Below, piece after piece: positions 55,034 through 63,112 of a DNA stretch of 64,000 bases. The notes below the pieces were generated by a model, which was not told where the DNA came from, did no database searches, and was given only the letters and a program-made list of their open reading frames with translations. The position numbers were made by a program, and so were the translations under genes. This stretch comes from Lentibacillus daqui (GTDB lineage Bacteria; Bacillota; Bacilli; Bacillales; Amphibacillaceae), in assembly GCF_027186265.1 (NCBI RefSeq), contig NZ_CP114176.1, positions 2,604,001 through 2,668,000 of the forward strand, read 5' to 3'. How positions within the stretch are numbered: position 1 is the first letter of the stretch; each line of letters opens with the position of its first letter.

Positions 55034-55993
55034 TTAGCCTGCTTGCCAAGTATCCTCTTTACTAGCCCCAATGTGAAAAACCATTTCTTCACCCTGTTGT
55101 ACCTGTTCTACTTTGCCAATTGATTCCAAATAGATTAGCCGGGTTAGAATCGCCATAAAGGAACTCATTTCGAGACCCGGGGCAATCGTTCCATATACTT
55201 CATCACATACTTGCTGTGCCGTTCGATACTGTTTGGTTTCCATAATTTTCAATACTTGTTCCAGTCGATGATCATGCCGATCCCTAATCTCATTTACCCG
55301 GCCCTGGAACCGGTCAATGGTTTCACCATGTCCGGGCAGCGCAATATTAGTTGGGTAGCCGGCCATCAGCTTTAATGATTGGTAGTAGTCATGAAGCGGA
55401 TTTTCTTCCCTGCCTGCCCACAAACCAATAACCGGGGAAACATGTTGTAGGACATGATCACCAACAAACATGATTTGACTGTCCGGCTGATAAAAACAGA
55501 AATGATCTGGTGCGTGCCCTGGCGTCCAAATCGCTTCATATTTTTTATTACCTAATTGAAGGTGCTGACGGTTTCTATAGATCCCATCCGGTTCAAAATC
55601 GTAAATAAATGAATGATCTGCTTGTCTGGCAGGCTTGGGTCCTCCATGTTTTTGGACTAAATGAATCAACCGTTCGTTTGCATCAATTGTACAAAAATAC
55701 TGCATTTCCTGATACCCAAGATCAGATACAAATACAGGCACACCAACCTGTTGTTGAAACCACTTCGCCAGACCGATATGATCCTGGTGGGTATGCGTTA
55801 ATACGACTTTGTTGATCTTGATCCCTGTTGCCAACACCTGATTCCAAATATTTAACGCTTCCTGTGCATATACGCCTGTATCAATTACCGTATAGCCATT
55901 ATCCCCCTCCAGCAAATAACAGTTGACTTCCCCCATACCTCCCGGGAAACGAACGACTAATTTTTTTATCCCTTCCGCAACTTGCTCCAACAT
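55034..55993 (-). CDS. MBL-fold metallo-hydrolase
   Basis: 319 aa. HTHQDHIGLAKW supplies the first metal ligands, TPGHAPDHFCFY and FVGDHVLQHVSP the rest. A C-terminal helical extension of about 80 residues (winged-helix-like, YLESIGKVEQVQ) is common to the LACTB2-like MBL group. Substrate unknown. Confidence 0.85.
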   Translation of the reverse strand: MLEQVAEGIKKLVVRFPGGMGEVNCYLLEGDNGYTVIDTGVYAQEALNIWNQVLATGIKINKVVLTHTHQDHIGLAKWFQQQVGVPVFVSDLGYQEMQYFCTIDANERLIHLVQKHGGPKPARQADHSFIYDFEPDGIYRNRQHLQLGNKKYEAIWTPGHAPDHFCFYQPDSQIMFVGDHVLQHVSPVIGLWAGREENPLHDYYQSLKLMAGYPTNIALPGHGETIDRFQGRVNEIRDRHDHRLEQVLKIMETKQYRTAQQVCDEVYGTIAPGLEMSSFMAILTRLIYLESIGKVEQVQQGEEMVFHIGASKEDTWQAG

Positions 55994-56094
55994 GTCACTT
56001 TCCCCTTCTATTTACTCAAAATTTCTAAATTATAATAAGTTTACCCGTTAATGAAACGGAATGCAAAGACAATGCTCCCTTCGTATTTTTTAAA

Positions 56095-56130
56095 AAGGCG
56101 GCCACCAACATGTTTGGTAACCGCCTTCTG
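56095..56130. terminator. Terminator
   Basis: AAGGCGG-CC-ACCAA / TTGGT-AA-CCGCCTT. It lies upstream of the MBL gene and 3' of the HEAT gene (minus strand). 56178-56236, between it and the HEAT gene, looks like a decayed 20-bp tandem array (D8). Confidence 0.65.
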
Positions 56131-56261
56131 TTTATATTTTTCCTACATAAATTGTTTAAAAGTTGTCCACTCTCTTCAAGCGGTTTCCATCGTTTGTCGA
56201 GCAGATTTGACCTTTGTTTAGCGGTCCCCGCAACTTTTAAATCTCCTTCCCTTACACCATT

Positions 56262-56807
56262 CTACTTCCAAATAGATTGATATTTTTTCCGATACTTGTC
56301 CGATTCTTCAGTTTCAATTAAATCCAAAGCGATATGTTTAATGAACGGATCCTGTACTTGATCATACAAATTTTTCAGAGACTGGATGATATCATAGCGA
56401 ATCAAAGTATAGTTTTTTTCTTGTGTACAATTTTCAAATCTTGTCGTAAGGTGATGCACAACCATTTCCTTTTGTGTTTTGCCCGCAAGACCGACTTTCC
56501 AAATGGATTGAAGACTATGTCGGGCAGTAACAATTTTTTTATCCTTCGTCACTTCCCACAATGTCGGAAAGTCTGTTAACATTCGCTTGTCGGGATCACT
56601 TATCGCCAAATGAGCTAAGAACTGTGCTGATCTTGACCTTTTATACGGATCTGGGTCGGTTAAATCGTCTTTTAACTGATCCCATACTTCATAGGACCAG
56701 CCCACTTTCGCGTTCGTTGCCACCAATATATGGAGATACGCCTCGTACTGGACATTTTTATCCTGCGACTGCAACGCATCAAAATGGGATTGTATATGAG
56801 GATCCAT
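56262..56807 (-). CDS. HEAT-repeat protein
   Basis: 181 aa, all-helical. Helix pairs such as DPYKRSRSAQFLAHLAISD and ALQSQDKNVQYEAYLHIL look like HEAT/ARM units covering most of the chain. No catalytic motif. ATG 56807 preferred (AAGGA nine bases upstream) over ATG 56816, which touches that site. It follows ydbC by 20 bases on the same strand, so likely co-transcribed. Confidence 0.75.
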   Translation of the reverse strand: MDPHIQSHFDALQSQDKNVQYEAYLHILVATNAKVGWSYEVWDQLKDDLTDPDPYKRSRSAQFLAHLAISDPDKRMLTDFPTLWEVTKDKKIVTARHSLQSIWKVGLAGKTQKEMVVHHLTTRFENCTQEKNYTLIRYDIIQSLKNLYDQVQDPFIKHIALDLIETEESDKYRKKYQSIWK

Positions 56808-56827
56808 ACGCAACATTCCTTTTTCAG

Positions 56828-57052
56828 TTACTTTTCATTCTTATCCGCCAAAGCTTCCTTTAAATTTTCCAACTCTTCTTTGGTTAGCGTCACACCTTTT
56901 CCCATTTTTTCCTTATCAGGCGCCCAATCCCGGATATCATATTTCGGATCACGACCATTCCAGCTAATGAAGTTCAATTCCTTCGTCCAACCTTTTGGGG
57001 ATTCGGAAAGTACTGCAATCGTTTCAATGATTTCGTATTTAATATCTGCCAT
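56828..57052 (-). CDS. YdbC-like PC4/p15-family ssDNA-binding protein
   Basis: 74 aa. ESPKGWTKELNFISWNGRDPKYDIRDWAPDKEKMGKG is the conserved core of bacterial YdbC, structurally a PC4-like single-strand-binding dimer, followed by a C-terminal helix. ATG 57052 lies seven bases after GGAGG. A role in transcription or ssDNA handling is known only from relatives. Confidence 0.88.
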   Translation of the reverse strand: MADIKYEIIETIAVLSESPKGWTKELNFISWNGRDPKYDIRDWAPDKEKMGKGVTLTKEELENLKEALADKNEK

Positions 57053-57383
57053 CTTAAAACCTCCATCATGTTTGGATATTTTCATTATAAAGGATCACAC
57101 ATATAACACAAATCAGCAAAATTTATTTTTGATGGTTAAAATAAATCCAAAATTCGACACGCATATCATATTTTGATCAAATCTTTTAGCGGATCCCTCC
57201 TATTTTTCAATTTTAAAGTCAAAAATAAAAAAATAGACTTTTTTGATATTGTCCCTGAATCATATCTTCTGCTCCGAAAAAACTTTTTTATCCCAAACGA
57301 CTACTAACATTTATCCTTTTTTTCGAATGGCTGGCTACCTAAACAGCCATACTAAGAAAAACGTTGGATAAGGAGTGGTCAAT
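57053..57383. other. AT-rich intergenic region
   Basis: Divergent promoter region of ydbC and yjzC. Long A/T runs; no repeat family, riboswitch or small gene recognised. Confidence 0.4.
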
Positions 57384-57560
57384 ATGGGTGAATACAGTCA
57401 TTTTCGCTTTGGACAAAAGGCACCAAATAACGGTATCTATCGGGAAATTGGTGAAACAGGCAACAATGTCAATGATCCAAAAGTTGTCAAATTAAAGGCA
57501 GGCGAGAAATTTCCACAGAACTCAAATCACGACCGAGTTTGGACATATGAGAAAGGATAA
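57384..57560 (+). CDS. yjzC: YjzC-like small protein
   Basis: 58 aa. FRFGQKAPNNGIYREIGETG and the end NSNHDRVWTYEKG match the YjzC family of Bacillus. Soluble, no motif of known function. ATG 57384 is eight bases after AAGGAG. Confidence 0.88.
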   Translation: MGEYSHFRFGQKAPNNGIYREIGETGNNVNDPKVVKLKAGEKFPQNSNHDRVWTYEKG

Positions 57561-57676
57561 ATGGGATTTCAACCATATGAATGGCGGTGAGGCACTGTTC
57601 ATATGGTTGCCCGTTCTACAAACATCGAGCCTAAGAATTCAGTGCTCCTCGGAAATAATAGGTTACGTATGCTAAC

Positions 57677-57712
57677 AAAAAACAGGAACCTCAATGAGAT
57701 TCCTGTTTTTTC
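57677..57712. terminator. Bidirectional terminator
   Basis: AAAACAGGAA / TTCCTGTTTT-type stem with TC/GA inside, A-run left and T-run right. Between yjzC and the converging TraB-family gene. Confidence 0.85.
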
Positions 57713-57764
57713 AAGTTGGCTGTTTAATTCTTTACCGAAAGTAACAGGCTTCAATACTTTATGC

Positions 57765-58931
57765 CTACAAGTTCTTAAAAAACAACCTTATCACATCCGC
57801 ACCACCAATAAACGTTCCTAGCGAGCTTCCCAGATTTGCCAGGACGACAATTAACAGAATACGCGTAACTTTGTTATGCCAAAAACCTTTAAAGCTGAAC
57901 ACATCTTCAGACAGATTTTCGAAATCACTAACGTGCGGCCGGCGGAAATAGGCCTGAACAATGCCAGCAAACCACCCCGCGGCGATAAAAGGATTCAGCG
58001 AGGTAATGGGCGCTGCAATAAACGCGGTAATAATGGCGAGCGGATGTCCCAGGGCAATGATCGCCCCGAGTGCCGAGAATGAACCATTCCACAGGATCCA
58101 GCTAATGGTTTGTTGCCACCCGGCAGCCGGATTCGCCAAAAAAGTATAAACAATTAATGCAATAATCAGTATTGGTATCGACCAGCCAATAATTTTAGGC
58201 GCTTTTGATTTGGGTGGACGTTCCGATAATTTTTTGAGATCATGTTCTTTATATATTTCCTTTGTAATTCCAGGAACATGAGCTGCACCAAGGACGGCAA
58301 CGATTTTTTTGCCCGGTGCGTTTTTTATTTTCTGGGCCAAATACTGGTCACGCTCGTCAATTAATGGTGTTTTTAACCTGGGAAAACCCTCGGTAAAGTC
58401 GTTTAGAATCGTATCGATGGTATCCCGGTTCTTCATCTTTTCCAATTCTTCTTCACTAATACTTTCTTTGCTAAAAATACTGCCGATAATTTGTGTCAGT
58501 AGGGTCGCTTTCCCTTTAAAACCAATGCTTCCCCAGATCCGGGAAAAGGTAATTTGAATATTCCGATCCGCTAGTACAAGCTCTGCATCAGTCTCTTCAG
58601 CTGAACGGATGCCTTGAATCATTTCTTGCCCTGGATTGATACCGAATTGTTTGGCCATCCGCCGCTGAAATGAGGAGATAGCTAGATTCATTAAGAGCAA
58701 TGTTGCTTTTTTGTCCTTAATCACTTGAAAAATATCGGTATCCTTCCACTTATTTCCTTCCATAATGGATTGGTAGCGTTGCTCATCCAATTCGATGCAA
58801 ACGGAATCGGGCGCCTCTGCCTCAATCACATCTTTAACCTGTTCCGCACTGTGTTTGGAAACATGGGCTGTACCGATCAATATGAATTCCTTATCGTCTA
58901 TAGTAAGTCTTGTTATATTTTCCTCCGACAT
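57765..58931 (-). CDS. TraB-family membrane protein
   Basis: 388 aa. N-terminal TraB/GumN-like domain about 1-225 (ILIGTAHVSKHSAEQV, VCIELDEQRYQSI, KIVAVLGAAHVPGI), then four membrane segments to the C-terminus. The name comes from a pheromone-shutdown protein; the fold is related to Tiki-type metalloproteases with conserved GxxH-type motifs, seen here twice (GTAH, GAAH). ATG 58931 follows GAAGG; the upstream reading frame lacks a site. Confidence 0.85.
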   Translation of the reverse strand: MSEENITRLTIDDKEFILIGTAHVSKHSAEQVKDVIEAEAPDSVCIELDEQRYQSIMEGNKWKDTDIFQVIKDKKATLLLMNLAISSFQRRMAKQFGINPGQEMIQGIRSAEETDAELVLADRNIQITFSRIWGSIGFKGKATLLTQIIGSIFSKESISEEELEKMKNRDTIDTILNDFTEGFPRLKTPLIDERDQYLAQKIKNAPGKKIVAVLGAAHVPGITKEIYKEHDLKKLSERPPKSKAPKIIGWSIPILIIALIVYTFLANPAAGWQQTISWILWNGSFSALGAIIALGHPLAIITAFIAAPITSLNPFIAAGWFAGIVQAYFRRPHVSDFENLSEDVFSFKGFWHNKVTRILLIVVLANLGSSLGTFIGGADVIRLFFKNL

Positions 58932-58977
58932 GGTTACCTTCCTTCTACGTTCAGCATGAAACATAATTGTAATTACT

Positions 58978-59074
58978 ATTATAATCATAAACCAGATGGA
59001 AGGAAATTAGAATGAATAATTTTGGTTTAACAATGGAACTAACTAATTGGCAATTCGACAATGAAGACAATTCC
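58978..59074. repeat. 97-bp direct repeat, left copy (target duplication)
   Basis: Identical base for base to 61029-61125 and directly abuts the insertion element. It contains a TATAAT (58980-58985), a GGAAGGAA ribosome binding site and ATG 59012 of a small open frame. Confidence 0.95.
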
Positions 59075-61028
59075 GGGAGTTTGACAGTTTCACTTCCAAA
59101 AAAACGCCGTAAGCCTTGTGAGGGGCTTATTTTTTTTGTCAAATTTCCAATTTTATTATTGAGTACTATTTAGTACTATGTTATGCTAGACGTATTTAAA
59201 GGAAATCGAGGGATAGCGATGCGCATTAAAAAGAGTGTGTCTAAGAATTCCGTTTCCTATTCCGTCATCGAAAATGTCCGTGATATCAACGGAAAATCAA
59301 CGACAAAAGTTGTGGAAGCGCTCGGAAATGAAAAGGAGATCCGTGAAAAACATCCGGGTGTGGATCCTGAGGAATGGGCGCGGGCCTACGCAAAAAAATT
59401 AACTGAACAAAAGAAACAAAAAAGTGCGGTCATTATCGCGAAATATAATCCGCGAAAAATGGTTGAGCGCAATCAACGACGCTCATTCAATGTTGGTTAT
59501 TTGTTTTTACAATCCGTTTACTACCAACTAGGTTTACAACACACGACAAAGACCATTCAGGAAAAATATCAGTTTCATTATGACCTAAATGAAATCCTGT
59601 CCAAATTAATTTATATGCGCGTGCTGCATCCTACGTCCAAAAAGAACTCGTTTGAACAGGCACAATCCTTGTTAGAAGGCATTCAATGCGAGCCCCACCA
59701 ACTGTATCGCGCGTTGGATGTACTGAAAAAGGAAACAGATTTCATTCAACAAACGGTTTATAAAAACAGCCTGAAATTAGTCAAGCGTAACAAAAAAATT
59801 TTGTATTACGACTGCACCAATTTTTATTTCGAAATCGAACAAGAGGATGGGGACAAACAATACGGTGTATCCAAAGAAAATCGGCCGAATCCAATTGTTC
59901 AAATGGGGTTGTTTATGGATGCCTCCGGTCTTCCCCTTGCTTTTTCTATTTTCAGAGGGAATGAGAATGAACAAGGATCTCTTAAGCCTTTGGAAAAAAG
60001 GATTTTAAAAGATTTTGAGTTATCCCGGTTCGTCGTCTGTACGGATGCAGGCCTATCTTCTAAGAAAAATCGCATATACAATACGCTGGGCGGGCGCGGG
60101 TACATAACCACACAATCCATCAAAAAGTTAAAAAAACATTTGAAAGAATGGGCGCTTGATCCTGCAGGGTGGCATGTAAAACCAGGTGATAAAGCCGTTC
60201 ATCTTTCTAACATTGACGATAGTTCCGGGAATCAAACAACTTATTTCAAGGAGCGTTGGATAAAAGAAGGAAATTTAGAACAGCGGCTTCTCGTCACGTT
60301 TTCGCCCAAATATAAACATTATCAACAAACCATTCGGGAGAGACAGGTCGAACGAGCATTGAAAAAGGTAAAAAAACCGTCTTCCCTCAAAAAGAAAAGA
60401 GCCAATGATCCTGCCCGTTTTATACAGGCACAATACGCAACAAAAGACGGAGAAGTTGCTGAGAAGGCAAATTTCACAATAGATGAGGAGGAAATTCAAA
60501 AAGAAGCACAATATGACGGGTTTTATGGTGTATGTACCAATTTGGAGTCCGATCCACTGGAATTGATTCGCATCAATCATCAACGCTGGGAAATTGAAGA
60601 AAGTTTCCGCATCATGAAAAGTGAGCTGAAATCAAGACCTGTGTATGTACGAAATGACGATCGGGTCGAAGCCCACTTTCTGACTTGTTTTCTCGCCTTA
60701 CTAACCTATCGTATCGTAGAGCAAAAATTAGGAGAGGCATTCACTTGTCCCACAATCATTCAAAAATTACGTGATATGGAGGTGATGGAAGTATCTGGTG
60801 AAGGCTATGTTCCCCTTTACGAGCGGGATGAATTAACGGATAAATTGCATGAGGTGTTCGGGTTTCGAACAGACTATGAAATTATTCCGTTGAAGGACAT
60901 GAAAAAAATTTTAAAACAATTGAAGAAAGCAAAATAGTACTCAATTTTTGATCATGAAAAAAACCTTCCAAAACCTTTCAAAACAAGGCTTTGGAAGGTT
61001 TTACTCTTTAAAAACTGTCAAAGACGAG
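59075..61028 (+). mobile_element. IS1634-family insertion sequence
   Basis: 1954 bp between perfect 97-bp direct repeats. Both ends carry TTTGACAGTTT pointing inward (left at offset 5, right at offset 6) as imperfect terminal inverted repeats. One transposase gene. Inward terminators shield it: AAGCC/GGCTT plus T8 at 59110-59138 and AAACCTTCC/GGAAGGTTT at 60961-61002. A perfect 14-bp inverted pair, ATTGAGTACTATTT (59158-59171; complement 60932-60945), closely brackets the transposase gene. Appears intact and recent. Confidence 0.9.
59219..60937 (+). CDS. IS1634-family transposase
   Basis: 572 aa DDE transposase of the IS4-like superfamily. N-terminal MRIKKSVSKNSVSYSVIENVRD is typical for IS1634. 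Catalytic core: YYDCTNFYFE (first Asp), VVCTDAGLSS (second Asp), and the Y(2)R(3)E(6)K(7)-type block HQRWEIEESFRIMKSEL (Glu). Start at ATG 59219 after GAGGG; an upstream ATG at 59183 lacks a site. The stop TAG lies within the inner inverted repeat. No frameshift. Confidence 0.95.
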   Translation: MRIKKSVSKNSVSYSVIENVRDINGKSTTKVVEALGNEKEIREKHPGVDPEEWARAYAKKLTEQKKQKSAVIIAKYNPRKMVERNQRRSFNVGYLFLQSVYYQLGLQHTTKTIQEKYQFHYDLNEILSKLIYMRVLHPTSKKNSFEQAQSLLEGIQCEPHQLYRALDVLKKETDFIQQTVYKNSLKLVKRNKKILYYDCTNFYFEIEQEDGDKQYGVSKENRPNPIVQMGLFMDASGLPLAFSIFRGNENEQGSLKPLEKRILKDFELSRFVVCTDAGLSSKKNRIYNTLGGRGYITTQSIKKLKKHLKEWALDPAGWHVKPGDKAVHLSNIDDSSGNQTTYFKERWIKEGNLEQRLLVTFSPKYKHYQQTIRERQVERALKKVKKPSSLKKKRANDPARFIQAQYATKDGEVAEKANFTIDEEEIQKEAQYDGFYGVCTNLESDPLELIRINHQRWEIEESFRIMKSELKSRPVYVRNDDRVEAHFLTCFLALLTYRIVEQKLGEAFTCPTIIQKLRDMEVMEVSGEGYVPLYERDELTDKLHEVFGFRTDYEIIPLKDMKKILKQLKKAK

Positions 61029-61125
61029 ATTATAATCATAAACCAGATGGAAGGAAATTAGAATGAATAATTTTGGTTTAACAATGGAACTAACTAATTG
61101 GCAATTCGACAATGAAGACAATTCC
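61029..61125. repeat. 97-bp direct repeat, right copy (target duplication)
   Basis: Exact copy of 58978-59074 on the other side of the element. Confidence 0.95.
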
Positions 61126-61149
61126 TTCTTTTTTGTGCTGCTTACATGA
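61063..61149 (+). CDS. Possible 28-aa peptide restored downstream of the IS
   Basis: MNNFGLTMELTNWQFDNEDN then SFFFVLLT and stop. TATAAT (61031-61036) and GGAAGGAA upstream come from the duplicated target. The left copy (ATG 59012) is cut by the element after 21 codons and runs into it for 35 more. No family recognised; length and bias are weak support. Confidence 0.3.
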   Translation: MNNFGLTMELTNWQFDNEDNSFFFVLLT

Positions 61150-61229
61150 ATCTGTCCATCATGCAAGTGAACAATCCAGATGATAAGGACTGTAAATCAT
61201 GAAAATGTTGCTTTTTTGACCTTATGTTT

Positions 61230-61382
61230 TTAACCCTGTTTCCTTCTCATCAACGCCATTGCCAAAAAGCCTGCTCCAACACCAATCGTTCCGCCAGCAC
61301 CCGGGTTACCGGCAAGCATACCGATCCCCGATCCAAGGACAACGCATCCCACGAAGGCTAATCCATCACTTCCATTTTTCAT
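61230..61382 (-). CDS. Small glycine-rich membrane protein (50 aa)
   Basis: ATG 61382 to TAA 61230. LAFVGCVVLGSGIGMLAGNP and GGTIGVGAGFLAMALM form two short helices with GxxxG packing motifs, then basic MRRKQG. AAAGGTGGGG lies before the start. An (AT)11 tract lies about 50 bases upstream. Unrecognised family. Confidence 0.65.
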   Translation of the reverse strand: MKNGSDGLAFVGCVVLGSGIGMLAGNPGAGGTIGVGAGFLAMALMRRKQG

Positions 61383-61431
61383 GTTTTCCCCACCTTTGCT
61401 TATTCAATTTTTTTCAGTTAATTCAACTTGT

Positions 61432-61453
61432 TATATATATATATATATATATA
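61432..61453. repeat. (TA)11 microsatellite
   Basis: Eleven uninterrupted TA dinucleotides in the promoter-proximal region of the 50-aa gene. Confidence 0.9.
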
Positions 61454-61512
61454 CGAACAAACAACGAATTAGTTTCGTGTAACAATGGACGAGCTGTTCA
61501 AAACAGTAAAAT

Positions 61513-61550
61513 AAAAGCTAAACCGATTTGAAATAACCAGTTTAGCTTTC
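61513..61550. terminator. Terminator over the end of the 36-aa gene
   Basis: AAAGCTAAAC / GTTTAGCTTT with a 16-base loop; on the minus strand TTTTATTTT follows. The stop codon of the 36-aa frame lies in the first arm. Confidence 0.7.
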
Positions 61551-61652
61551 ATACTCCTTTTCCCGCCTTCGCTTTTCCATGACTTTGCGAATCACCGGAT
61601 AAATAACCGGGCCATATTTGATTAACATCCTGATAATACGTTTGATTGCCAT
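61542..61652 (-). CDS. Small basic protein (36 aa)
   Basis: MAIKRIIRMLIKYGPVIYPV, then IRKVMEKRRREKEYES: an amphipathic/hydrophobic N-terminal half and a strongly charged tail. TTGGAGGAG precedes the ATG, though only two bases separate GGAGG from it. Terminator at its stop. Unrecognised; similar short basic proteins are common in Bacillaceae. Confidence 0.5.
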   Translation of the reverse strand: MAIKRIIRMLIKYGPVIYPVIRKVMEKRRREKEYES

Positions 61653-61867
61653 CTCCTCCAATATCGTGCAGTTATTTATATACTTCCGCTAATTGGAGGA
61701 TTTATGAATCGGTTAAAGGGTCCTTATCGATAACTTTTTTCTTTTAAATCAAATCTAAAGAAGGCATGAATAGAAATATATTAGGAACCTTTCAAAAAAA
61801 TCCAGTTAAAATGTTTGATAAACCTCATTACATTCCTCTCCTGTTGGCTCATAATAACAGTGCAGTT

Positions 61868-62023
61868 TTTGAGACTCCCACGGCTAAAGGTGCAAGCCCT
61901 ATACCTTACAGTATTACGGGTGGGATTCTTGAATGACTATGCGTTCGCAGTCCATTTCTGTTTTGAACAGCCTTCAAGATGAGGGCATCTCATTGCCCCT
62001 CCTAAGACAGTGCATATAGCATC
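61868..62023 (-). ncRNA. Right end / omegaRNA scaffold of the IS605-type element
   Basis: 3' of tnpB on the minus strand. Conserved features: GAATCCCACC paired at a distance with GTGGGAGTCTCAA, GGACTGCGAACGCATAGTC, TATAGGGCTTGCACC and TTTAGCCGTGGGAG. This region gives rise to the guide RNA of TnpB in related elements, the guide starting just beyond CTCAA. It looks intact although tnpB is not. Confidence 0.65.
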
Positions 62024-62903
62024 TTAGGCTGATTGACTACCACCATCAATCACAGGTGCATAACGAATATTCATTGCACCAACTAAATCACGATGTTTTT
62101 CAAATCCACATGTACACTTGTATTTTCTGTCTTGTGCCTTATTCTTTGTAGCACACTTTGGGCATGTTTGACTGGTGTAGGCAGGATTTACATATTCAAC
62201 TTTGATGCCTTCTAACTTTGCTTTGTATTCAATGAATTGTGATAGACGATAAAATGACCATGTGTGCAAGTTTTTTTCGTTTTTACGACTGTTTCTTGTC
62301 GTTTCCCTAATATTCGCCAACTGTTCTAAGCGAATGACGGAAATGTTATTTTCTTTTGCAAAATTTATAATTGCTCGACTAACCTTATGGTCTTGGTCTT
62401 TCATCCAATGTAGGGAGCGTGATGGAAATTTGGGCAATCCATTTACCTGACTTTTTCGTTATGCGTAGGGTACCTAACTTGTGTTTAAGCAACTCTAAAT
62501 TACGGTTATCTTTATTAATCAATAAAGCACGAATTGATGTTTTCTTTACTTTTCCACCGACCATAATGGACACTGAAATATGGGGGGAGTCAAAGAAATA
62601 GTTTTGATTGTTCCAAATACAGACAGGCTTCTTTAAATTGGGAACAACTTCATATTTATTCTTCTATGCTTTTTTGAAAACACTTTTAGCTTCTTTAATT
62701 GCTTGGTTTTTCACTGCACTTGGTAGAGGAATATGAATATCCTTGCTTGATTTCTTAGTGCTTTTCTTTTCCTTGACCATTTCAGATACAAGCGTATTGA
62801 TGGTAGAGATATACGTTTGGCTCATCTCATACAAAATAGAAGACTGTTCTTTCGTTGCAAGTAGTTTAATTTTAATTGTTATCGTTTGCGATATGCTATT
62901 CAC
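62024..62903 (-). pseudogene. tnpB: tnpB remnant (RNA-guided nuclease, inactivated)
   Basis: Starts at GTG 62903, overlapping the tnpA stop. An in-frame TAG at 62664-62666 interrupts it after 79 codons. The same frame continues through GGKVKKTSIRALLIN to WIAQISITLPT, then a deletion/frameshift near 62400 joins it to WMKDQDHKVSRAIINFAKEN. The missing central part includes the RuvC-I Asp motif. The C-terminal third keeps the RuvC-II Glu (VIRLEQLANIR), the zinc ribbon (CPKCATKNK, YKCTCGFE) and RDLVGAMNI. Confidence 0.9.
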
Positions 62904-63112
62904 CCCCTTGTTTTTTGTTGTTCAACATAGCGTTTAATGGTTTCACTCGATACATTTTTCGCGGTTTATACAAAATAAGAACGTGTCCAAAGACTTGACA
63001 AGTGCTGAAGATGAGGAAACTCCTCTCTCAATTTTTTAGAAGTCACTCCTTTGATTTTCGCCATGATATTAGCTGGACTATGTGATTGTGGGAATGATGT
63101 TACTGTTTACAT
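62900..63112 (-). pseudogene. tnpA: tnpA remnant (Y1 transposase C-terminus)
   Basis: Reads SPANIMAKIKGVTSKKLREE, FPHL, LWTRSYFV, then TAA (62966-62968), then TAKNVSSETIKRYVEQQKTRG. These are the end of the HUH/Y1 transposase of IS200/IS605. The nonsense codon falls in the conserved SYFVSTAG block. Everything upstream of the SP residues is replaced by the CRISPR array. Confidence 0.85.

Larger units (their letters stand above)
61868..63112 (-). mobile_element. Decayed IS200/IS605-family element
   Basis: Order on the minus strand: C-terminal tnpA remnant (to 62900), tnpB remnant (62903-62024), then the right end with its hairpin (to about 61868). The left end and the N-terminal part of tnpA are missing: the remnant stops exactly where the CRISPR array begins (63113). 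Confidence 0.85.
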
